Shown here: positions 29,723 to 39,605 of the stretch, piece by piece | How positions within the stretch are numbered: the first letter of the stretch is position 1 | How the letters are laid out: every line of letters begins with the position of its first letter | Assembly: GCF_010211765.1 (NCBI RefSeq) | Contig: NZ_PDWO01000005.1 | Span: forward strand, 1 to 64,000 | Origin: Pseudoxanthomonas kaohsiungensis | Lineage (GTDB): Bacteria > Pseudomonadota > Gammaproteobacteria > Xanthomonadales > Xanthomonadaceae | Reading direction: 5' to 3' | Length of the DNA stretch: 64,000 nt | Program-made: the position numbers and the translations under genes | Notes under the pieces: model-generated | Seen by the model: the letters and a program-made list of their open reading frames with translations, nothing else | Told to the model about the DNA's origin: nothing | The model's database searches: none

Positions 29723-29882
29723 GGCGGGGCTTGCCCCGCTGCTTCCGGCTCTCCCCGTAGAGCGGGGCTTGCCCCGCTGCTTGCGATCGTCGGCAAAGGC
29801 AGCGGGGCAAGCCCCGCTCCACGAAGGGTGCCGAAGGGGAGTGGGCGAGCCCGGATCCTCGTGCGGCCAGCGTGCGCCCTAC
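29719..29882. repeat. GTAGGGCG/GTAGAGCG repeat cluster filling a convergent gap
   Basis: GTAGGGCGGGGCTTGCCCCG at 29719, GTAGAGCGGGGCTTGCCCCG at 29757 and an inverted copy at 29800-29822. Each has a CGGGGC-TT-GCCCCG hairpin. The left GTAG contains the stop of the unrecognised gene; the right end CTAC (29879-29882) contains the rlmM stop. Confidence 0.85.
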
Positions 29883-30934
29883 TTCGCCAGGGTGGCGAAG
29901 ACCGTGATTTCCTCGCGGTCGTGGTAGAGCTGCTTCGCACGCACCGTGAGCGGCTTTCCGGCCTGCTCTTCGAACAGGTCGAGGCACAGCCGGGTTTCCT
30001 GCCAGCGCTTCTTCATCGGCAGCTTCAGGTTGAACACCGCATGCCGGCACCAGCCTTCGGCGAACCACTTCGCCATGCGCGCGGCGACCTTGGCCGGCTG
30101 TTCGACCATGTCGCACACCATCCAGTCCAGCGGTTTGGCCGGATGCCAGTGGAAGCCGTCCGCGCGCAGGTGCTCCACCAGGCCGGTGTCGAGTACGTGC
30201 TGGCGCAGCGGTCCATTGTCGACCGAGGTCACCCGCAGGTGCTGGCGGGTCAGCACCCAGGTCCAGCCGCCGGGCGCAGCGCCCAGGTCGGCGGCGGTCA
30301 TGCCCGGGCGCAGCAGGCGGTCGCGCTCGTCGGCGGTCAGCAGGGACAGGAGCGCTTCTTCCAGCTTCAGCGCCGAGCGCGACGGCGCCTCGGGCAGCAG
30401 CTTCAGGCGCGGGATGCCCAGCGGCCAGGGCGCGCTGTCGCGCGGGTCGGCCAGCGCCAGCAGCGCGTGGTCGCCGGCCAGGAAGCAGACATGCAGGCGT
30501 GGCAGGCGCGCGTCTTCCTTCGCCGCCAACATTCCGGCTTTGCGCAGCGCCGGGCGCAGTGCATTGCCGAAGCTGCGCGCCAGCCCCGACAGCGGCTTGC
30601 CGGCATCCGAATCCGGATGCTCGACCCACAGGTCGCCAAAGCGCACGCCCCCGGGCATCGTCGCCAGCAAGGGTGTGAGCCGGTCGGTGGGATCCATGCC
30701 GCGCAGTTCGGCGAACAGGCGCAGCTTCTGCCGGGCGAAGACGATGCCGCGAAAGGGAAGGGCACGCGCCAGCGTCTGCGCGTCGGCTTCCTCGCCGGTG
30801 ACGAAAACCACGTAGCCGTCGTCGCGGCTGGCGCGTGCATAGCCGGCGATCCCGGCCAGCGCGGCACGCTCGCCCAGTTCGGCGGCCAGTTCCGGCTCGA
30901 AACCCTGGCGGCAGTAGCCGAGCAGTCCGTGCAT
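29879..30934 (-). CDS. rlmM: 23S rRNA C2498 2'-O-ribose methyltransferase
   Basis: A 351-residue SAM-dependent methyltransferase. The N-terminal RNA-binding (THUMP-like) part spans 1-190; the catalytic domain shows SAM motif I AADLGAAPGGWTWVL near 213, DWMVCDMVEQP near 270 and FNLKLPMKKRW near 302, fitting the Lys-Asp-Lys-Glu tetrad of RlmM. It modifies C2498 of 23S rRNA before ribosome assembly. Last gene of a probable unit glnS, deaminase, rlmM with gaps of 11 and 17 bases. Stop is AAG TAG inside GTAGGGCG. Confidence 0.93.
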   Translation of the reverse strand: MHGLLGYCRQGFEPELAAELGERAALAGIAGYARASRDDGYVVFVTGEEADAQTLARALPFRGIVFARQKLRLFAELRGMDPTDRLTPLLATMPGGVRFGDLWVEHPDSDAGKPLSGLARSFGNALRPALRKAGMLAAKEDARLPRLHVCFLAGDHALLALADPRDSAPWPLGIPRLKLLPEAPSRSALKLEEALLSLLTADERDRLLRPGMTAADLGAAPGGWTWVLTRQHLRVTSVDNGPLRQHVLDTGLVEHLRADGFHWHPAKPLDWMVCDMVEQPAKVAARMAKWFAEGWCRHAVFNLKLPMKKRWQETRLCLDLFEEQAGKPLTVRAKQLYHDREEITVFATLAK

Positions 30935-30951
30935 GGATGGGCTGGCGGCGC

Positions 30952-31512
30952 TCAGTAGCGCTCGCCGCCGCCTTCGCCGTAGGCGCGCAGCACCGCGCGC
31001 GCCTCGCTGCGCAGCAGGTCGCGCTGCACGGCGATGCCGCGGCGCTCCAGCTCGCCGATCCAGTCCGCCGGCAGCGGGCCTTCGTCGAATTCGGTCAGCT
31101 CCATCACGTCCTCGGCGCGCGCGCCGATCAGCAGCCGGTCGATGCCGGCCCAGATCGTGGCGCCGTAGCACTGGCAGCAGGGCTGGGACGAGGTGGCCAG
31201 CGCGACCGGCGACAGCACGTCGTTCAGGCGCGGGGTCTGCAGGCGCTGCTGGGCCAGCATGTAGGCCATGTTCTCGGCGTGCGCCAGCGAGGTGGTATGC
31301 GGCATCACCCGGTTCACGCCGGCGGCGACCACCCGGTCATCCGGGCCGAACACCACCGCGCCGAACGGCCCGCCGCTGCGCGCCTCGACATTGCGCCGCG
31401 ACAGCTCGATCGCCAGCGCGACCTTGTCCTCGTCGGAGGCGAAGGTCGCGCCCGGTTCGATCGCCTCGTGGATCCAGGCCGGCAGGGTGAGGTGGACCTG
31501 TGCGTACAGCAT
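30952..31512 (-). CDS. Cytidine/deoxycytidylate-type nucleoside deaminase
   Basis: A 186-residue zinc deaminase. The catalytic HAE motif is in [10 protein letters not shown] near residue 75 and the zinc cysteines in [11 protein letters not shown] near 110 (PCxxC). The GGPFGAVVF stretch near 48 is typical of the guanine deaminase/tRNA-adenosine deaminase clan. The arrangement favours a guanine- or other purine-base deaminase; the exact base is unresolved. It lies 11 bases after glnS and 17 before rlmM on the same strand. Confidence 0.88.
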   Translation of the reverse strand: MLYAQVHLTLPAWIHEAIEPGATFASDEDKVALAIELSRRNVEARSGGPFGAVVFGPDDRVVAAGVNRVMPHTTSLAHAENMAYMLAQQRLQTPRLNDVLSPVALATSSQPCCQCYGATIWAGIDRLLIGARAEDVMELTEFDEGPLPADWIGELERRGIAVQRDLLRSEARAVLRAYGEGGGERY

Positions 31513-31523
31513 GGCGGTCGTAC

Positions 31524-33284
<1,761 letters not shown>

Positions 33285-33471
33285 GGGGCGGGGGCGGCGA
33301 AGGCAAACTGCAAGTCTAGCCGAGCCGCCCGCTGCAGGCGCCCACGCAGCGCGCGACCGGCCGGCCTGAACGGGTTGCGCGACTTGCGCGCCGCCTTGGC
33401 CAGCGGCGCGAAGTCAGGCGTATGCTCGTTCCGGATGGGCGGACGGCGTCCGCCGGCCAGGAGCTTCCGCC

Positions 33472-33759
33472 ATGCAGGTCGCCTATCGCGCCCACAACCT
33501 GATCGACGCCCACCTGGCCCGGCACGTGCTGGAGGACGCGGGCATCCCGGCCTTCGTCTTCGGCGAGAACCTGCTCGGCGGGGCCGGCGAGCTGCCGCTG
33601 TTCGGGGTGCTGCGGGTCTGCGTGCCGGATCCGCTGATGCCCGACGCCAGCGCGGCACTGCAGGCCGCCGGCCTGGGCGGGGACTCGCCCGGGAACGACT
33701 TGCCCGAAGGCGACGGCGACCCCATCTCCATGGGCGACCCCGGCTTCCTGCCGGCCTGA
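33472..33759 (+). CDS. DUF2007 small protein
   Basis: A 95-residue protein. Residues 1-65 match the DUF2007 pattern ([26 protein letters not shown] followed by a short strand-rich half; only the start [17 protein letters not shown] is given as motif), a ferredoxin-like fold proposed to bind signals or DNA but without established function. A Gly/Asp/Pro-rich tail follows. It lies 11 bases before msrA. A weak promoter-like TATGCT sits at 33419. Confidence 0.82.
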   Translation: MQVAYRAHNLIDAHLARHVLEDAGIPAFVFGENLLGGAGELPLFGVLRVCVPDPLMPDASAALQAAGLGGDSPGNDLPEGDGDPISMGDPGFLPA

Positions 33760-33770
33760 CGGAGCTCGCG

Positions 33771-34424
33771 ATGACCCTGGGATCGATGCTGGGCGTTGGC
33801 GCCTGGAAACAGCGCCTGCCTCGCGACGCCGACCTGCTGCCCGGCCGCGACCAGCCGTTGCCGCTGCACAACATTCATCACGTCAGCGGCCGGCCCTTGC
33901 AAGGGGAGTTCGCCGGGATGGAGGTGGTGGATGTCGGCCTGGGCTGCTTCTGGGGCGCCGAACGCAAGTTCTGGAACCTGCCGGGCGTGTACACCACCGC
34001 GGTCGGCTATGCCGGCGGCGGCACCCCGAACCCCACCTACGAGGAAGTGTGCTCCGGGCAGACCGGGCATGCCGAGGTGGTGCGCGTGGTCTACGACCCG
34101 GCGCAGGTGGACTTCACCACGGTCCTGAAGACCTTCTGGGAAAGCCACGACCCCACCCAGGGCATGCGCCAGGGTAACGACGTGGGCACCCAGTACCGCT
34201 CGGCGATCTACTGCCGCACGCAGGCCCAGTACGAGGCGGCGCTGGCCAGCCGCGACGTCTACCAGGCTTCGCTGGAGGCCTCGGGCTATCCGCCGATCAC
34301 CACCGAGATCGCCTACCCGGCGCCGGCGTTCTACTACGCCGAGGATTACCACCAGCAGTACCTGTCGAAGAATCCGAACGGCTACTGCGGGCTCGGTGGA
34401 ACCGGGGTGTCCTGCGCGTTGTAG
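33771..34424 (+). CDS. msrA: Peptide methionine-(S)-sulfoxide reductase
   Basis: A 217-residue repair enzyme that reduces methionine-S-sulfoxide. The catalytic cysteine is in [13 protein letters not shown] near residue 58; a substrate pocket block [18 protein letters not shown] follows, and C-terminal cysteines in [13 protein letters not shown] serve as resolving residues. The first 48 residues are an N-terminal extension found in longer MsrA forms. GGAG lies six bases before ATG 33771. The stop (TTG TAG) is the TAG of a GTAGGAGC repeat. Confidence 0.95.
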   Translation: MTLGSMLGVGAWKQRLPRDADLLPGRDQPLPLHNIHHVSGRPLQGEFAGMEVVDVGLGCFWGAERKFWNLPGVYTTAVGYAGGGTPNPTYEEVCSGQTGHAEVVRVVYDPAQVDFTTVLKTFWESHDPTQGMRQGNDVGTQYRSAIYCRTQAQYEAALASRDVYQASLEASGYPPITTEIAYPAPAFYYAEDYHQQYLSKNPNGYCGLGGTGVSCAL

Positions 34425-34601
34425 GAGCCCATCCACATGGGCGACACCGACGCCGCGGGAACAGGCGACGTCCCCGCGGCCCCGACGTCGTCCGGCCGTG
34501 TAGGAGCCGATCCTCGTCGACGACCCGACGAGACCCGCCGGCATGCCCATGATGCTGATCGTCCGACCACCTCGGTGTCGCCCATGAGGATGGGCTCCTA
34601 C
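34421..34601. repeat. Double GTAGGAGC repeat filling the msrA convergent gap
   Basis: Left head GTAGGAGCCC at 34421 supplies the msrA stop. A second head, GTAGGAGCCGAT, lies at 34500. The right end GGGCTCCTAC at 34601 supplies the stop of the facing gene. Interior pieces CATGGGCGACACCGACG and TCGCCCATGAGGATG recur in other copies. Confidence 0.88.
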
Positions 34602-35242
34602 ATGGCCGAGAGGCCGCAGACGTAGACCACTTCGCAGGCGCCGCCGCCGGTATCGGTGCGGCTGGTGGAGCTGCGCCAGCGCCAGCCGTCGTCCGCCTGG
34701 ACTTCGACCAGCCAGCCGTCGATGCGGACCTGCTGGCCGGCGCGGATTCCCGCCAGGGTCCGCGCGACCTCGGTGGACGCCGGGATCATGTGCATGTTGG
34801 CGCTGCTGCTGGCGATCTCGCGCGGCGGCAATGGCGGGTCGTCCCGCCAGCGGTAGTGGTACCAGCGGCCGGACTGGCGGATGTCCAGCCGGTCGAGCAC
34901 CTCGTCGCGGGCCATGCCGTCCCAGCCCAGCGCCAGGTCGGTCGGCGACCACTCCGCCTCGCGCCCGCTGCGGTAGTCCTTGCGGGACAGCACCCGGCCG
35001 TCGAGGCTGAAGCCGGCCAGCGGCACCAGCCTGGACCCGGCCATCGGGAACGGCGCCAGCCCGCCGGGGACATCGCTCTGCAGCGGCGGACCGCGACGGG
35101 TGATGGACGGCGGCAGGGGGCAGCCACTGCCGCCTGCATGCACGGCCGCCGGCAGGGCGTCGCCGCGGCCCGGCCGGGCGGAGAACCACCAGCCGGCCAG
35201 GCCGAGCAGCAGGCAGGCCAGCAGCACCCGGTTGAGCGTCAC
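34598..35242 (-). CDS. Exported or membrane-anchored protein of unknown function
   Basis: I do not recognise the family by name. The 214-residue product has an N-terminal hydrophobic anchor (RVLLACLLLGLAGWWFSA), then a periplasmic domain with aromatic-rich blocks (LALGWDGMARDEVLDRLDI, GRWYHYRW) and a C-terminal stretch VRIDGWLVEVQ followed by RSSTSRTDTGGGACEVVYV. Two cysteines near the end could pair. GTG 35242 stands 14 bases behind the tal stop, so both may share a transcript. The stop is ATG TAG, inside a GTAGGAGC repeat. Confidence 0.75.
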   Translation of the reverse strand: MTLNRVLLACLLLGLAGWWFSARPGRGDALPAAVHAGGSGCPLPPSITRRGPPLQSDVPGGLAPFPMAGSRLVPLAGFSLDGRVLSRKDYRSGREAEWSPTDLALGWDGMARDEVLDRLDIRQSGRWYHYRWRDDPPLPPREIASSSANMHMIPASTEVARTLAGIRAGQQVRIDGWLVEVQADDGWRWRSSTSRTDTGGGACEVVYVCGLSAM

Positions 35243-35256
35243 CGGGCGCCCCGGCG

Positions 35257-36234
35257 TCAGGCCAGGCGCTGGGCGATGTCCGAACGCAGCGCGTCCAGGT
35301 CCTTGGCGAAGGCGGCGATGCCCTCGGCCAGCTTCTCGCTGGCCATCGCGTCGGCAGCCAGGTCGGCGTCGAAGCGGGCCTGGTCGACCGGTGCGATCAC
35401 GCGTTGCTCGCGCGCCGGCGCCACGAGCTTGCGCTCGACCGTGCCGGTGGAAGCGTCGAGCTGCTCCAACAGGTCCGGCGAGATGGTCAGGCGGTCGCAG
35501 CCGGCCAGCGCGAGCACCTGCTCGACCGAACGGAACGAGGCGCCCATGACCACGGTGGCGGCGCCGCGCTTCTTGAACTCGGTGTAGACGCCGCGCACGA
35601 ACACCACGCCCGGATCCTCGTCGATGCTCGCCGGCACCTGGCCGTGGGCCTTGTACCAGTCGAGGATGCGGCCGACGAACGGGGAGATCAGGAACGCGCC
35701 GGCCTCGGCGCAGGCGATGGCCTGGGTCGGGTTGAAGATCAGGGTCAGGTTGCAGTCGATGCCCTCGGCCTGCAGCTGGCGCGCCGCCTCCACGCCTTCC
35801 CAGGTCGCGGCGACCTTGATCAGGATCTTGTCGCGGCCGATGCCGCGCTGCGCGTACATGTCCACGAACTTGCGCGCCTTGGCCACGGTGGCCGCGGTGT
35901 CGTGGGCCAGGTCGGCGTCGACCTCGGTGGAAACGCGGCCCGGGACCAGGCCGGTCAGCATCGCGCCGACGCCGACGGTCAGCCGGTCGGCGACCTCGTC
36001 GACGACACCCTTGCCGGTGGACGCCTGCGTGCGTGCCCAGGCCAGTTCGCGCTCGATCAGCTCCGCGTACACCGGCAGGCCCAGCGCCTTCTTCACCAGG
36101 GTCGGATTGGTGGTGCAGTCGACCGGGCGCAGGCGGACGATGGCGTCGTAGTCGCCGGTGTCGGCGACGACCACGGACAGTTCGCGCAGCTGCTGCAGGC
36201 GGGACGGGGCGGAGACGGTATCGGTGGCGGTCAT
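35257..36234 (-). CDS. tal: Transaldolase
   Basis: A 325-residue enzyme of the non-oxidative pentose phosphate pathway. TIM-barrel blocks include [14 protein letters not shown] near residue 38, the Schiff-base lysine in [13 protein letters not shown] near 137, [18 protein letters not shown] and [13 protein letters not shown] near 245. Length and motifs match the classical TalA/TalB type. ATG 36234 begins just before conserved sequence. Divergent from pyk across 258 bases, and followed by the exported-protein gene. Confidence 0.95.
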   Translation of the reverse strand: MTATDTVSAPSRLQQLRELSVVVADTGDYDAIVRLRPVDCTTNPTLVKKALGLPVYAELIERELAWARTQASTGKGVVDEVADRLTVGVGAMLTGLVPGRVSTEVDADLAHDTAATVAKARKFVDMYAQRGIGRDKILIKVAATWEGVEAARQLQAEGIDCNLTLIFNPTQAIACAEAGAFLISPFVGRILDWYKAHGQVPASIDEDPGVVFVRGVYTEFKKRGAATVVMGASFRSVEQVLALAGCDRLTISPDLLEQLDASTGTVERKLVAPAREQRVIAPVDQARFDADLAADAMASEKLAEGIAAFAKDLDALRSDIAQRLA

Positions 36235-36373
36235 CGGGATGTGCAATGGCTTGGGGACAGGGAGGACTGTCCATCGTAGCCTGCACGCACGCGGGCGTCT
36301 GCACGCAGCGCGGGCGGGGACACGGTTGGCGATGCAACCTTCCTCGACCCTGCGCCCGCGTATGTCCCGGCGC

Positions 36374-36413
36374 GTCATCGTTGCCGTGCGCCGCGCTGCA
36401 CGGCCGCGATGAC
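36374..36413. promoter_or_regulatory. Long imperfect palindrome between tal and pyk
   Basis: GTCATCG (36374-36380) and CGATGAC (36407-36413) pair outside a symmetric two-base internal loop; GCCGTGC (36383-36389) and GCACGGC (36398-36404) pair inside, around an eight-base loop. Fourteen base pairs in all. It lies 80 bases before the pyk start in the divergent promoter region and could be an operator or leader stem. Confidence 0.5.
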
Positions 36414-36492
36414 AGCGCTGCCTAAGCGAGGTGCCGATGTGTTAGGTTTCGCTGCCTTTTCGCGCTCACCGACCACGCCACCGAATCCCCAC

Positions 36493-37959
36493 ATGACCGA
36501 CCATCTGCGCCGCACCAAGATCCTCGCCACCCTCGGACCGGCCACCGATGCGCCGGGCGTGCTGGAGGCGCTGTTCCGCGCCGGCGTCAACGTCGTCCGC
36601 CTCAATTTCTCGCACGGCGACCCCTCCGGCCAGGCCAAGCGCGCCGCCGAAGTGCGCGCGGCCGCGCAACGGGTCGGTGCCGAAGTCGGCATCCTGGCCG
36701 ACCTGCCGGGCCCGAAGATCCGGATCGAGCGCTTCGCCGAAGGCAAGATCACGCTCAAGGCCGGCGACCGCTTCGACCTGGTCGCCGATCCGGCCGCGCC
36801 GGCCGGCGATGCGACCCAGGTGGGCGTCAGCTACCTGGGCCTGCCCGGTGACGTGAAGCCCGGCGACGTGCTGCTGCTGGACGACGGCCTGGTGCAGTTG
36901 CAGGTGGCCGAGGTGCAGGGCGAGCGGATCATCAACACCGTCCTCACCGACGGCGTGCTGTCCGACCGCAAGGGACTGAACAAGCAGGGCGGCGGCCTGT
37001 CGCTCGGCGCGCTGACCGAGCGCGACAAGGAGCTGATCGGCATCGTCGCCAAGATCGGCGTGGACTTCATCGCCGTCTCGTTCTGCCGCAACGCGCAGGA
37101 CATGAACGACGCCCGCTCCATCGCCCGTTCGCACGGCTGCGACGCCGCGCTCGTGTCCAAGGTCGAGCGCACCGAGGCGATCGAGAACCTGGTCGAGATC
37201 GTCGAGGCTTCCGACGTGGTGATGGTCGCCCGCGGCGACCTCGGCGTGGAGATCGGCGACGCCGAGCTGCCCGGACTGCAGAAGAAGATCATCCGCGAGT
37301 CGCTGCGGCAGAACAAAGTGGTCATCACCGCCACCCAGATGCTGCAATCGATGGTGGACAACCCGATCCCGACCCGCGCCGAGGTGCTGGACGTGGCCAA
37401 CGCGGTGATCGACGGCACCGACGCGGTGATGCTGTCGGCCGAGACCGCCGCCGGCGCCTACCCGGTGAAGGCGGTCGAGGCGATGGCCCGCATCTGCCTG
37501 GGCGCCGAACGCCAGTTCCAGACCGAGACCGACTTCGGCAAGGCCGCCCGGGGCCTGGAGCGCGCCGACCAGGCCATCGCCATGGGCACCATGTTCCTGT
37601 CCCAGCACATCGGCGTGCGCGCGATCGTGGCGATGACCGAATCCGGCGGCACCGCGCGCTACCTGTCGCGCTTCCGCGCCGCGGCGCCGATCTACGCGAT
37701 CACCCGCCACGACGGCGCCCGCCGGCAGATGGCGCTGATGCGCGACGTGTTCCCGATCAATTTCGACAGCCGCGGCCTGACCCCGCGCGAGGCCGCCCGC
37801 GGCAGCATCCGCCTGCTGGTCGAAGCCGGCCTGCTGGCCGCCGGCGACCGCGTGGTCTTCACCAGCGGCGAGCACATGGAAACCCACGGCGCGACCAACA
37901 CCCTGCGCCTGCTGGAAGTGGGCGAAGACGGCCGCGCCAGCGGCCTGGGCGACCTCTGA
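36493..37959 (+). CDS. pyk: Pyruvate kinase
   Basis: A 488-residue glycolytic enzyme making pyruvate and ATP. It shows TKILATLGPATD at residue 8, RLNFSHGD near 35, LADLPGPKIRIERF near 67, the active-site block VSKVERTEAIENL near 220 and MVARGDLGVEIGD near 245, ATQMLQSMVDNPIPTRAEV near 280, and a C-terminal allosteric domain (TESGGTARYLSRFR). ATG 36493 is chosen; an upstream ATG at 36409 would add 28 unconserved residues. A GC stem at 37969-37988 follows the stop. Next comes the aldolase gene in the same direction. Confidence 0.96.
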   Translation: MTDHLRRTKILATLGPATDAPGVLEALFRAGVNVVRLNFSHGDPSGQAKRAAEVRAAAQRVGAEVGILADLPGPKIRIERFAEGKITLKAGDRFDLVADPAAPAGDATQVGVSYLGLPGDVKPGDVLLLDDGLVQLQVAEVQGERIINTVLTDGVLSDRKGLNKQGGGLSLGALTERDKELIGIVAKIGVDFIAVSFCRNAQDMNDARSIARSHGCDAALVSKVERTEAIENLVEIVEASDVVMVARGDLGVEIGDAELPGLQKKIIRESLRQNKVVITATQMLQSMVDNPIPTRAEVLDVANAVIDGTDAVMLSAETAAGAYPVKAVEAMARICLGAERQFQTETDFGKAARGLERADQAIAMGTMFLSQHIGVRAIVAMTESGGTARYLSRFRAAAPIYAITRHDGARRQMALMRDVFPINFDSRGLTPREAARGSIRLLVEAGLLAAGDRVVFTSGEHMETHGATNTLRLLEVGEDGRASGLGDL

Positions 37960-38064
37960 GGGACCGTCGGCGGGGCGCAGGCCCCGCCGCACGCCGCGCC
38001 GCCGCGGCTGCTTGCGGGCCACGCAGCGGCGACCCGCCCCGCCGGCCGTGCACGAGCGCGCGGC

Positions 38065-38070
38065 TATAAT
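38065..38070 (+). promoter_or_regulatory. Perfect -10 box of the aldolase gene
   Basis: TATAAT at 38065-38070, 31 bases before the aldolase ATG. The -35 region is GC-rich and poor. It suggests the aldolase gene has its own promoter in addition to any readthrough from pyk. Confidence 0.6.
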
Positions 38071-38100
38071 CAGCGGCCCCCTCCGCGGCGCCGCATTACC

Positions 38101-39111
38101 ATGAGCATCGAGCAGCTTGCCGAAACCGCCCTGGCGATGGTCGCGCCCGGCAAGGGCATCATCGCGATCGACGAATCCACGACCACGATCGGCAAGCGCT
38201 TTGCCGCGGTCGGGATCGAGAACACGGAAGACCACCGCCGCGCCTACCGCGAGCTGCTGCTGACCACGCCGAAGCTGCCCCAGCATATTTCGGGCGCGAT
38301 CCTCTACGACGAGACCCTGCGCCAGTCGACCCGGGCCGGCGTGCCGTTCGCCCGGTACCTGGCCGACAGCGGCATCCTGCCCGGCATCAAGGTCGACAAG
38401 GGCACGGTCGCCCTGGCCGGCTTCCCCGGCGAGCTGGTGACCGAGGGCCTGGACGGCCTGCGCCCGCGCCTGGAGGAGTACTACCGGCTCGGCGCCCGCT
38501 TCGCCAAGTGGCGTGCGGTGATCAACATCGGCGACGACATCCCGACCGGCACCTGCATCGAGGCCAACAGCCATGCGCTGGCGCGCTACGCGGCGCTGTG
38601 CCAGGAGCAGGGCCTGGTGCCGATGGTCGAGCCGGAGGTGCTGATGGACGGCGACCACGACATCGAGACCTGCTACGAGGTCACCGAGGCGGTGCTGCGC
38701 TCGCTGTTCGCCGCGCTGTACGAGCAGAACGTGCTGCTGGAAGGCACGATCCTGAAGGCCTCGATGGTCATCGCCGGCAAGGACTGCCCGGAGCAGGCCG
38801 ACGTGCAGGAAGTGGCCGAGTCCACCCTGATGTGCCTGAAGAGCACGGTGCCGGCGATCCTGCCCGGCATCGTCTTCCTCTCCGGCGGGCAGGAGGACGA
38901 GGACGCGACGGCGCACCTGGACGCCATGAACCGGCTGGGGCCGAACCCGTGGACGCTCAGCTTCTCCTACGGTCGGGCGATGCAGCAGGCCGCGCTGAAA
39001 CTGTGGGCCAAGGACATGGATGCCAACTTCCGGAAGGCGCAGGACACCGTATTCGCCCGCGCCCGCGACAACTCCCGGGCCGCGCTGGGGCAGTGGCAGG
39101 GCGAGGGCTGA
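38101..39111 (+). CDS. fba: Class I fructose-bisphosphate aldolase
   Basis: A 336-residue Schiff-base aldolase of the animal-like class I family, which is uncommon next to the metal-dependent class II enzymes usual in bacteria but known in xanthomonads. Conserved parts: MVAPGKGIIAIDESTTTIGKRF near residue 13, KWRAVINIG near 137, PMVEPEVLMDGDHD near 175, the Schiff-base lysine in LLEGTILKASMV near 220, and GIVFLSGGQ near 259. The flexible C-terminal tyrosine of animal enzymes is absent. A strong terminator follows. Confidence 0.94.
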   Translation: MSIEQLAETALAMVAPGKGIIAIDESTTTIGKRFAAVGIENTEDHRRAYRELLLTTPKLPQHISGAILYDETLRQSTRAGVPFARYLADSGILPGIKVDKGTVALAGFPGELVTEGLDGLRPRLEEYYRLGARFAKWRAVINIGDDIPTGTCIEANSHALARYAALCQEQGLVPMVEPEVLMDGDHDIETCYEVTEAVLRSLFAALYEQNVLLEGTILKASMVIAGKDCPEQADVQEVAESTLMCLKSTVPAILPGIVFLSGGQEDEDATAHLDAMNRLGPNPWTLSFSYGRAMQQAALKLWAKDMDANFRKAQDTVFARARDNSRAALGQWQGEG

Positions 39112-39136
39112 TCGCCATCGCGAGCACGCCATGAAG

Positions 39137-39166
39137 GAACGCCGGCCTTGTGCCGGCGTTCTTTTT
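39137..39166 (+). terminator. Rho-independent terminator after the aldolase gene
   Basis: A perfect 10-base stem GAACGCCGGC (39137-39146) with GCCGGCGTTC (39152-39161), loop CTTGT, then TTTTT. It starts 26 bases past the aldolase stop. This is the clearest intrinsic terminator in the window. Confidence 0.92.
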
Positions 39167-39207
39167 GGCCTGCTGACAAGCGCATGCAAAGCGACGGCCT
39201 TGGGTGG

Positions 39208-39345
39208 TGATGCCTTCGGAGGGAGTCCGCCGTCCCGCGGGAGTGGGGCGCACCCTTCGGGCGGACGTCCTGTCCGTACTCAGGGCCGTGGCACATCCCT
39301 GTGCCACTTGCTCCCCACTCCCGCAGGCCGACGGCCTTCCGGTGC
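39208..39345 (+). repeat. Nested palindrome, copy D
   Basis: Twelve-base outer arms GCGGGAGTGGGG (39237-39248) and its complement (39313-39324) enclose two hairpins: CGGAC-GTCCT-GTCCG near 39262-39276 and an 8-base-arm hairpin with loop TCCC at 39288-39307. The head TTCGGAGGGAGTCCGC resembles copies A and C. Confidence 0.78.
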
Positions 39346-39439
39346 GTTGGGGTTCGTGTCTTCGGTGATCGGGAACAAGAAGCAGGGAATGGCTTCGGCC
39401 TTTGTCGTGATCGAAGGCGCGAGCGTCGAAGCACGAGAG

Positions 39440-39565
39440 TCCGTCGTCGCCGGGATGGCCCAAGTGGCACATGGATGTGCCACGACCCGAGTAAAGACAG
39501 GATGTCGTCCCGAGGGATGGGACATCCCCAGGCGACGGCGGACTCCCTTCCGAAGCGGGCCAGCG
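39440..39565 (-). repeat. Nested palindrome, copy E, inverted
   Basis: The opposite orientation of copy D. Arms 39446-39461 and 39519-39536 pair with small bulges. The inner hairpin at 39464-39483 has 8-base arms (GTGGCACA, as in copy D) with loop TGGA. A second small stem (GACAGGATGTC) lies at about 39496-39506. Head on the minus strand is TTCGGAAGGGAGTCCGCC. Confidence 0.75.
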
Positions 39566-39578
39566 CTTCTGCTTGGAA

Positions 39579-39604
39579 TGGCTTTGGCTTTGGCTTTGGC
39601 TTGA
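39579..39604. repeat. TGGCTT hexamer tandem run
   Basis: About four units of a TGGCTT-type hexamer, bordering copy E and touching the end of the tonB-like gene. A CCGCAA run holds the comparable position beside copy C. Confidence 0.75.
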
Positions 39605-39605
39605 G

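Noticed and set aside
36466-39189. A 907-codon open frame on the minus strand
   Set aside because: Antisense to pyk and the aldolase, both of which have complete family motifs.
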